12,622 bases of DNA, taken from positions 1 through 12,622 of the forward strand of contig JADGIF010000256.1 in assembly GCA_018985225.1 (NCBI GenBank), in the 5' to 3' direction. Positions within the stretch are counted from its first letter, which is position 1, and every line of letters starts with the position of its first letter. The notes under the pieces were generated by a model. That model did not search any database, had not been told where the DNA came from, and was given only the letters and a program-made list of their open reading frames with translations. Below are positions 6,275 through 12,622 of this stretch, piece after piece. Source of the DNA: Amoeboradix gromovi (Eukaryota > Sanchytriomycota > Sanchytriomycetes > Sanchytriales > Sanchytriaceae). Made by a program: the position numbers and the translations under genes.

Positions 6275-9200
6275 TTATTTATTCAATTTGGTGTCTGATT
6301 TGTTCTTCTTTCTCTTCCCACTTGAAGCATCTGCTTTTCTCTTTTTAGTAGGTTCCACTGTCATTCTGTTTATTTCCATGTCCATAATCATAAAGAGCTT
6401 ACGATCTGTGCAAGAATTAAAAATAGAATCTCTTGCTTCTTGTACACTGTTGTAATCATTTGATATTGCTTCATAGAGTAATTCATTTCCTTGACCGCTC
6501 ACAGTAGAGTATATAACTTGCTTAAACTCCTCTGTATAGTTTTTTTCTCTCATTTTATTCAAAGCCCTTTCGATTTTACCAGCTATATTGTTAAACTCCT
6601 TGTGGATCCATTGCTGCAATTGCTTTCCCATTAAAGACACGCTGTGATCTGGCTTGTTAAACTTATAGCAATTCTCGAATATTAAATCAACTTTGTTAAG
6701 CCACAGTTTTATATCGCCAATCTCTCCATTCTTCGTCATTGCCATTAATGTTTTGAAATCCATCGGACTATCAATGATCGTGTAATATTGTGGAATATTT
6801 AGCTTGACTGCATCTACAGGCTCAATAAATGGAATGGAATTCTTTCTACTGAATATCTTGGTTGCAAATGATTCTAATATGCTGCATTCCACCTGCCCGA
6901 TGTATTGATTCAATATTGTAGGTGCCAAGGTACTGGAAACTAATGTAGCTACATTTTCCTGAACACTGGCTACCAAACTAGGAGCTGTGTCGTGTGCACT
7001 TGCTACAACACTATTCGCTGTATCTTGAGTGCTTGCAATTTTGTTCAGCTCTGCTTGTATAATATTCCTAATTTCTAACCCTGCTAGATGTATAGCATTA
7101 TCGGGTGGATTGAATATTAAACAGTTCTTTATCATCAGTTCCAAGTCACTAGCTACGTCACTTAATGTATAATGACTATTGCTGTTAATGTTGAGTGATA
7201 TTGTCGAGAGATCCATTGGATTCTTGATTACCGCTGTATAACTCGGTATGTTCATTGCTATTGGATCCACAGGCGTTACAAATGGCCAAGCCTGCTGTCT
7301 TCTTTTGATAGAGGTTATAAGCGACTTCAGTTTTGATTTGGATACCTGCATGTGCAAAGGATAGTTTAGCGAGTACTTGGATGGGTCAATTGAGCATTCT
7401 TGTGTAGAATTCACCATCGATTCTTTTGAAGGTACTGCTTTAGAATCTGTAGCAGAAGGTACGATGTTCTCTGGCGCCATCTTTGAATTGCTATCTTCAA
7501 CACTTTTTGGCATTGTGATTGGCTCCCGCAACGCCGGAATGCTAATATTTGGATAATAAATTACCCACGTTCTTTTGAAGTGAGAATAGAGTGTATACGC
7601 ATCTTTGACTACTTGAGAGACGCTGCTGTTGAATGTTATGCAATTTTGCAGCATTAATACCACATCGTTCAAAAACATCAGCACCGTATACTCTGTATTC
7701 ATGACATTATCTTTAATAGTATTTAAATCCATGGGTGTTTTAATAACATCGAAATAATCTGGAATTCCGAGTGCATGCGGGTCTATGGGATGTCTAAAAT
7801 TAAAACTACTAGGGTGATCATTTAGCGCATTCCATATAACTATTAGAATAGTATTGACAACAGGAGCACTAACAGTGTCAGAGACTACCTCATCAACTAT
7901 AGAATCAGCCAAGTTAGGAGAATCTAATTGTTCAATTCCCAGCTTTTTCAGCAGATCTGTCATTGTGAACTCATTGAGTCTGCCTGTTACATCTTTTATT
8001 ACTTTGAAGTCGGTGGTATTTGCAAACAAAGTTTTAATTAGCTCCAATTCATTGGTACCGACACTTAATTCAAATTCTTCCCAGCTCTGCAGCACATCTT
8101 TATAATCACCCGTATCCTTGTAATGCTCGCTGTATTTGTTGTAGTACTCCCGTATAAGACTAACAAATTGACTTAAATCCAGACTTGACTCTTGCAGCAT
8201 TGAATACAGCAATTTCATATCGTTCTCATTGTTGATTTTACTTAGCATAACTGGAGTCCTTTTAACCAATGATAACAATTCATGGCCTTTCTTAATCGAG
8301 CTATCCTGGTGCTTATTGTACAAGGTAGATTTAACCTTTAATTTCAAATACTTTTTGACTGGTTCCATTAATTCAGAGCTCGGCTCTATAATTTGCTGGA
8401 TAGCTATCAAATGTAGTTTATTTAACCTATCCTCAATATATGGCAATATCTCAGTAATGTTGTTGTTAATTGTAACCAGCACCTTCTGGTTGGTAGTTGG
8501 CGTATTGCTTGATAATAAACAATATTGTAATAACATCTGTATTAGTCCAGTCTGTAGATCAGTGCTGCAAATAGAGTTGAAGTAGTAGGTCATGAATGTA
8601 CTGTTTTCCAACGTATTCAACAAGAGTAGAGATTCAAATGCCTGCAGTTTCACCAAATGATGATTATTTATTGTGTATGGCAAAATACGCTGAATATCAA
8701 TAGGTATAAAATCCATCAACATACAATGGGATATAAATGCTATACATTGCACCAGTGTCTTCGGCTGCTTGTGGTGTATTCTACACGATTCTACAAGGAA
8801 TACTGCCTTCTTAAACAATAAATGATCTATACCGGTAGCATGAATGGTATTGGTGTTGATACCAGAGTTTGTGTATGCAAGCTTGCAGTTCGATATAATC
8901 TCCATATGATTGCTATGGCTGTCCTGGTTTCCAATTATCTCTTCATTGATATCAGTAGATTCCTTGACTTCATTCAAAGTTGGTATAAATGCATGGTGGA
9001 CGCTATTAATCAGCAATGCCATGTAATCATCATCATTGAATTGGTTGTTGCTGTTGTCTGCACATTTCAGTAAATCAATTGTCAATTTACGGATCAGAGG
9101 TGGGGCAACGCCCTGGACCATCTGTGGCAAATCGAGCACCTGCATAGTTTGTTGGTTCATTTGCTGGTGATACTGTTGCAATTGCTGATGCTGTTGCTGA

Positions 9201-11335
9201 ATTACGGTAGATGGCGTATTGTTTAGTTGACCCAATTGCTGAGTACTTTGCTGTATTTGAGACTGCATTAGCCTTTGAGAAATAGAGCTTGTCATGCCTA
9301 AAGACGATTCCCTGATGCTGGGAATAGTTATAGTTGTTTGAGGTATCCTAATCTTACTCAATGCTTGAATAGCACTAGTAGCAACTTGATACTGTCCAAA
9401 ATGACTAAAATCATTACTTTTTAGTACTAATGGTGTAAAAAAAAGGTATTTGTACAGTCCAGGCTGCTTGACTTCTAAGTCTAGTTTAACACCAATCTCC
9501 AGATTATGAATAAACAATGGGCGGGTTAGAATGGAATGAGGGCTATTAAATGGGTCAACATTATCATTTTCACACCAAAATCGCTTGACATACTGTAAGA
9601 GATAGTACATTCCAATTACGTGGTGATCGCTTAGCGCATAAGCAGCTTCGCTTCTTATGAAAGGATGATACCTGTGATTACAGATAATTCTAAATAATGT
9701 CGTTGCAGCACAAGGTTCTTTCGACTGTTGTAACTGCGATATACCCTGCATTTGGGTATTCATATCTAGCTCTTTCAACACCATTTGTGCCACCATATAT
9801 TCGGATTGCTTTACGTTGATATTGCCAATCCAAAGATGATCACAGTCTACTTGTATGTATTCCATAGCCTCATCCTCGGGCTTAGTGTACTCTGCAACCA
9901 CTATTCCATTAATATCACGATGGAACATCACATCTTCCATTTCTGCATTTCTGAATCGTTTAACCCTCTTATAACGAGTATTATATCTTATGTCAAATTG
10001 CTGTGACTGTTTTTGGATGTCTAGTACATGCTCATAACTACCATCAGACTCTTGAATCTTTATTGCTAAGGAGCCCGTAAATACAGGGCCACCAGGAATT
10101 GTTTTGGACTGAGATACATCGATTTCAACGCACGACTTTCTTTTGTTATATACCCAAGTAATGTTTAATATGGGTAGACCAGGGTAAAATATGTATTGCT
10201 TGATGTACGATTGAAAATTGAAAGTCGTTTGCTTCTTTAACTTGTTAATGAACTCGTTTGTGTTTAGTGTGTGGATATACAGAATATCATTGTTGCTAGT
10301 AAGCGGTACAGCAGATACATTAGAGTCGACATCATTGCTTGTTTCGGGTTTCTCATTTCCATAATTATCCATTTTATTACATTTCTTGGTAAGTTGTGAT
10401 ATAAAAGCATCCATCGCCTGTTCTCCAACACATTTGCCTAGACCATTCATGATTAATGCGCATTTTGAAACGTAATAATTGTGAGCAGTTATAGCATTTA
10501 AATTATTAGTCACAACGTTACCAGATATGCGTTTAATATAGAACTCTGCAATGCTTGGGACAGTATGTTGTGACTCAATTCTTGTGAGCATCAGGATAGT
10601 TTTATAAACGTAAAATTGCACAAAAGAAGGACCAAATACATGTTTTAATAGTTTGATATACAGGTAGCCACGTAGACCAACAGTAACCCACAAATGATTC
10701 AACTGATATTCTATCAAGGGGTAAGGCTTACTATAATCTTTGGAGTACGGGTTTCTGGCTAGTGGACAGCGAATGTAATAGCCAAAAGTCAATCCCGCTA
10801 TATGCCAGCATATACCCATTAGAAAAGCTGTCATAGACTCAACTGTATCAGGCCATGTTAAGAAAATAACATTTGATGAAGACACAAGACCTTGTTCAGG
10901 CGGATTTTGATCAGTTTCTGGTTGATTATCCAAACTGGGGAGCAGGACCAATTTAAATGCAAAGTCAGACAAGTCATGAATAAACGTCAAGAATGATTGG
11001 ACTGTATAACCATGAAATAGTTCATCTTCACTTGTAGATGGCTTGGCTTTAGCAGGTAAATACAACTCCTTATTATGAAAGCGGTGGCTTTCGAATTGGC
11101 CGTGAAGTACATACACATCATCCAATGTATGATACTGGTTCTTGAAGTGAGGAAAAAGGATATTTAGTGGAAATGGGCCATTTATAAAATAAGGAAGAGT
11201 CTTAGGATTGTACTTTGCTTCTTCAGTAAATTGAGGGGTTTGCTTTTGAGTTGGACAATTAACCGTTTGTTCCTCTATGATTCCGGAGCCCGAGCCAGAG
11301 ATTTGCACATTTTGCGAGTTAATGGTGTGTTTCAT
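6275..11335 (-). CDS. TAF2: TFIID subunit TAF2, N-terminally short, with three C-terminal bromodomains
   Basis: A 1686-aa subunit of the RNA polymerase II initiation factor TFIID, with no introns. Residues 150-320 match the inactive M1-peptidase core: WHIAGLTFG (177-185) replaces HExxHQWFG, so no zinc site remains, and LWVTVGLRGYLY (215-226) matches the family's W...GLxGYLYGL. Residues 380-520 fit the Ig-like part, including YIQVDCDHLW and QSEYM, and 540-1000 the HEAT-like repeats with SEAAYALS (562-569). A Gln-rich insert lies at 690-735. Bromodomains sit at about 1157-1262, 1332-1432 and 1482-1580, each with a PMD(L/F) turn and the acetyl-lysine-binding Asn (N1236, N1409, N1560). A WPF shelf is present only in the second (1350-1352). 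The C-terminus is basic and NLS-like (KKRK, KRKKNK). Human and yeast TAF2 lack bromodomains. The first 200 or so residues of the family (beta domain) are absent, and only 111 bp lie upstream. Confidence 0.93.
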   Translation of the reverse strand: MKHTINSQNVQISGSGSGIIEEQTVNCPTQKQTPQFTEEAKYNPKTLPYFINGPFPLNILFPHFKNQYHTLDDVYVLHGQFESHRFHNKELYLPAKAKPSTSEDELFHGYTVQSFLTFIHDLSDFAFKLVLLPSLDNQPETDQNPPEQGLVSSSNVIFLTWPDTVESMTAFLMGICWHIAGLTFGYYIRCPLARNPYSKDYSKPYPLIEYQLNHLWVTVGLRGYLYIKLLKHVFGPSFVQFYVYKTILMLTRIESQHTVPSIAEFYIKRISGNVVTNNLNAITAHNYYVSKCALIMNGLGKCVGEQAMDAFISQLTKKCNKMDNYGNEKPETSNDVDSNVSAVPLTSNNDILYIHTLNTNEFINKLKKQTTFNFQSYIKQYIFYPGLPILNITWVYNKRKSCVEIDVSQSKTIPGGPVFTGSLAIKIQESDGSYEHVLDIQKQSQQFDIRYNTRYKRVKRFRNAEMEDVMFHRDINGIVVAEYTKPEDEAMEYIQVDCDHLWIGNINVKQSEYMVAQMVLKELDMNTQMQGISQLQQSKEPCAATTLFRIICNHRYHPFIRSEAAYALSDHHVIGMYYLLQYVKRFWCENDNVDPFNSPHSILTRPLFIHNLEIGVKLDLEVKQPGLYKYLFFTPLVLKSNDFSHFGQYQVATSAIQALSKIRIPQTTITIPSIRESSLGMTSSISQRLMQSQIQQSTQQLGQLNNTPSTVIQQQHQQLQQYHQQMNQQTMQVLDLPQMVQGVAPPLIRKLTIDLLKCADNSNNQFNDDDYMALLINSVHHAFIPTLNEVKESTDINEEIIGNQDSHSNHMEIISNCKLAYTNSGINTNTIHATGIDHLLFKKAVFLVESCRIHHKQPKTLVQCIAFISHCMLMDFIPIDIQRILPYTINNHHLVKLQAFESLLLLNTLENSTFMTYYFNSICSTDLQTGLIQMLLQYCLLSSNTPTTNQKVLVTINNNITEILPYIEDRLNKLHLIAIQQIIEPSSELMEPVKKYLKLKVKSTLYNKHQDSSIKKGHELLSLVKRTPVMLSKINNENDMKLLYSMLQESSLDLSQFVSLIREYYNKYSEHYKDTGDYKDVLQSWEEFELSVGTNELELIKTLFANTTDFKVIKDVTGRLNEFTMTDLLKKLGIEQLDSPNLADSIVDEVVSDTVSAPVVNTILIVIWNALNDHPSSFNFRHPIDPHALGIPDYFDVIKTPMDLNTIKDNVMNTEYTVLMFLNDVVLMLQNCITFNSSVSQVVKDAYTLYSHFKRTWVIYYPNISIPALREPITMPKSVEDSNSKMAPENIVPSATDSKAVPSKESMVNSTQECSIDPSKYSLNYPLHMQVSKSKLKSLITSIKRRQQAWPFVTPVDPIAMNIPSYTAVIKNPMDLSTISLNINSNSHYTLSDVASDLELMIKNCLIFNPPDNAIHLAGLEIRNIIQAELNKIASTQDTANSVVASAHDTAPSLVASVQENVATLVSSTLAPTILNQYIGQVECSILESFATKIFSRKNSIPFIEPVDAVKLNIPQYYTIIDSPMDFKTLMAMTKNGEIGDIKLWLNKVDLIFENCYKFNKPDHSVSLMGKQLQQWIHKEFNNIAGKIERALNKMREKNYTEEFKQVIYSTVSGQGNELLYEAISNDYNSVQEARDSIFNSCTDRKLFMIMDMEINRMTVEPTKKRKADASSGKRKKNKSDTKLNK
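6278..6283 (-). terminator. Polyadenylation signal AATAAA in the last two TAF2 codons
   Basis: TAF2 ends with AAT AAA TAA (Asn-Lys-stop), so AATAAA directly abuts the stop. NOT4 ends the same way (AAT AAA TAG). Confidence 0.5.
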
Positions 11336-11446
11336 GGGGCTAACTTAAAGAGTTAAAGAAAATGAAATCTTATTGTTAATAACAAACAGTAAATTTGCCC
11401 GCGAATTTGGCTTAAAAATTTTAAAATTAACTTTAATCCCCCTGAA
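11336..11446. promoter_or_regulatory. Compact divergent promoter between TAF2 and the 32-codon ORF
   Basis: Only 111 bp separate the two start codons. The region holds AATTTGCC-CGCG-AATTTGGC-like direct repeats (11392-11410), which stand out as GC-rich in AT-rich DNA and loosely resemble an E2F/MBF-type CGCG core. AAAAATTTTAAAATT follows at 11414-11428, similar to the RRPE-type A/T element of fungal growth genes. These are motif resemblances only. Confidence 0.4.
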
Positions 11447-11545
11447 ATGCTTGGAGGAAGATTCCGAAATCCAAAAATGTTCGTTCAGGGTGCAAGTCTT
11501 TGTCTAACAGTTGCATTTCTGCATTTGTGGAAATTTGAGCAATAA
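11447..11545 (+). CDS. Candidate 32-aa single-span membrane microprotein
   Basis: ATG at 11447, TAA at 11543-11545. The first 11 residues are basic (LGGRFRNPK). An uncharged, mostly hydrophobic stretch of about 18 residues follows (MFVQGASLCLTVAFLHLW, 11-28), then a short KFEQ tail. This is the shape of tiny subunits of mitochondrial respiratory, ATP-synthase or TOM complexes, but I cannot match it to a named one. Support comes from AATAAA overlapping the stop (11541-11546), a start context identical over 14 bases to the ORF at 1964, and a position that fills the gap between TAF2 and NOT4. It runs divergently from TAF2 and tail-to-tail with NOT4. It could still be a chance ORF or one exon of a larger gene. 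Confidence 0.45.
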   Translation: MLGGRFRNPKMFVQGASLCLTVAFLHLWKFEQ

Positions 11546-11546
11546 A
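11541..11546 (+). terminator. Polyadenylation signal AATAAA overlapping the stop codon
   Basis: Spans the TAA at 11543-11545 of the microprotein ORF. The opposing NOT4 signal is 16 bases away, so the two transcripts should overlap at their 3' ends. Confidence 0.45.
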
Positions 11547-11559
11547 TGTTATTTCAAAC

Positions 11560-12444
11560 CTATTTATTAGTTAGTTTATATGGATCAAATTTCTTTGGGT
11601 CATGATATAATTCAGCGTTCATATTTATCCATCTTTGGCAAAGGCTAAGAGAGCTTAACTGAGTAGTAACAACTGGCTGGCGAGGGGGAAGTTGCCCTAC
11701 ATTACTAAAATGTAGCTTTGGTGGATTCAAGCGGTACTCCTCAATTTTGTCACCAAAAGTTCTCAGTAGGTACGACAAATCTGCTGCCTGCGGTCCAAAT
11801 ATCTTATGCGCTGAATACTTCTTTGTCTGTGTAGTCGAAAGTTGCGCTAAATCTTCTTTAGTTAAATGATCCTCTGATAGGACATGCAAATACATGCAAT
11901 CGGCATTTTGACAGGGCTGACCTTTAAGGAAATGGATGCAGTACTTCGTAGTACCATGCCGTGCTCTTAATCTCTGACCCTGCCAAACAGATCCATCTAC
12001 AGCCTCAATAGCAGAATTAGCGGAAACTTCATTTTCAAATGTAATGTATACTCCGATACTATCATTAGGCAGCGTTGGAACCTGGCCAAGTTTGCTATTC
12101 ATTACAATTTTGTGAATATCCCCAAACTGACCGAAGTATTGCTGAGATTGTAGTAAAGATTCTGTAACTTGACCTGTAAACCCGCTAACATAAACCAAAT
12201 TTTTCTGCAATACGCGTACATTCTGTAGTTTCATTCTTTCTAATTCAACTTTAGGCTTCTTAGGCAGCGGTTCTATTTTGTATCTATCAGCTTCGTACGC
12301 CCTTCTACAATTCGGGCATCTACCATCCTCGTTTAATATTTGGTTCCAACAGAATTGACATATTGGGAATTTGCAGTCACAAGGAATAAACAGCTCAGTT
12401 AACTCTTCCAGGCAAACAAGGCAACAATCATCTTCATTTTCCAT
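11560..12444 (-). CDS. NOT4: CCR4-NOT E3 ubiquitin ligase NOT4 (CNOT4), short form
   Basis: A 294-aa RING E3 ligase of the CCR4-NOT complex; in yeast it works with Ubc4/5-type E2s and ubiquitinates ribosome-associated and other targets. The C4C4 RING spans residues 8-46, with Cys8, 11, 22, 24, 29, 32, 43 and 46 and the typical PICQFCWNQI and GRCPNCRRAY strings. A basic linker helix is followed by an RRM (about 83-163, with LVYVSGF and GVYITFEN as RNP strands), then a CX8CX4CX3H zinc finger (Cys169, 178, 183, His187; CMYLH). The tail after the finger is only about 105 residues, whereas yeast Not4 is 587 aa and carries its Not1-binding part in the C-terminal region. An in-frame TTG two codons upstream is not the start; the ATG is at 12442-12444. 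It has no introns. Confidence 0.95.
   Translation of the reverse strand: MENEDDCCLVCLEELTELFIPCDCKFPICQFCWNQILNEDGRCPNCRRAYEADRYKIEPLPKKPKVELERMKLQNVRVLQKNLVYVSGFTGQVTESLLQSQQYFGQFGDIHKIVMNSKLGQVPTLPNDSIGVYITFENEVSANSAIEAVDGSVWQGQRLRARHGTTKYCIHFLKGQPCQNADCMYLHVLSEDHLTKEDLAQLSTTQTKKYSAHKIFGPQAADLSYLLRTFGDKIEEYRLNPPKLHFSNVGQLPPRQPVVTTQLSSLSLCQRWINMNAELYHDPKKFDPYKLTNK
11563..11568 (-). terminator. Polyadenylation signal AATAAA in the last two NOT4 codons
   Basis: NOT4 ends AAT AAA TAG, placing AATAAA immediately before the stop codon at 11560-11562. Confidence 0.5.
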
Positions 12445-12622
12445 TTTCAATTATTTCAGGGAGAGCAAAATTGGGACATTCTATGCAAACCTGAGAAACA
12501 TTTTCAAAACTAATTTCACAAAAAAAGTAGAACAAGTCAAGTAGAGACGTCTCATATTCTGTCGCATGCACTTTAGGGGACAGCTCGCAAATACTGATTC
12601 CTCTTTTTCGGTTCTAAACTCA
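12445..12622 (-). promoter_or_regulatory. Upstream region of NOT4
   Basis: CCCTGAAAT (minus strand, 12453-12461) lies 8 nt before the NOT4 ATG and matches the first nine bases of the 14-mer found at the starts of the ORFs at 1964 and 11447. A minus-strand frame is open from the window edge to a TAG at 12481-12483 (about 46 codons, with ATGs at about 12558 and 12570). It could be the tail of a neighbouring gene, but it has no AATAAA at its stop and no recognisable content. Confidence 0.35.

Noticed and set aside
7854-9073. Several 80-120-aa plus-strand frames inside TAF2
   Set aside because: Antisense to a continuous, well-matched TAF2 frame; no independent support.
12448-12450. NOT4 start two codons upstream
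   Set aside because: That codon is TTG; the first ATG is at 12442-12444 and fits the family start.

Overview
Nuclear DNA of a eukaryote, most likely a fungus. It carries three conserved informational genes: the pre-60S rRNA methyltransferase SPB1, the TFIID subunit TAF2, and the RING-RRM-CCCH ubiquitin ligase NOT4. The base composition is A+T-rich by eye (not computed), the long genes have no introns, the putative introns are very short (about 45 nt), and the spacing is tight on the right side. This fits a compact, early-diverging fungal genome, but I cannot name the lineage.

Layout. Positions 1-742 hold the 3' part of a gene for a coiled-coil/PD-(D/E)XK-type nuclease-like protein, probably with one short intron. 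Positions 743-1963 are a scrambled accessory zone. It contains a second, broken copy of that gene family whose 5' half (1236-1602) is inverted against a remnant of its downstream exon (1603-1699), plus a 21-nt tandem repeat and a perfect 77-nt inverted repeat with the left edge. Positions 1964-3400 hold a 116-aa helical orphan, a probable two-exon coiled-coil microgene and an uncertain open frame with splice-like signals. SPB1 (+) is at 3416-5773. After about 500 bp without a recognisable gene comes TAF2 (-) at 6275-11335. A 111-bp divergent promoter separates it from a 32-codon single-membrane-span ORF (+), which runs tail-to-tail, 14 nt apart, into NOT4 (-) at 11560-12444.

Function. SPB1 (large-subunit rRNA modification), TAF2 (RNA polymerase II initiation) and NOT4 (CCR4-NOT and ribosome-linked ubiquitination) are housekeeping genes with no evident operon-like relation. 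TAF2 is unusual. It lacks the whole N-terminal beta domain of the M1-aminopeptidase-like fold and has three bromodomains at its C-terminus.

The most distinctive shared pattern is at gene ends. Six of the seven better-supported coding ends have an AATAAA within five bases of the stop codon, and in five of these it overlaps or abuts the stop. That suggests almost no 3' UTR, and it supports the two very small genes, which have no recognisable homology.
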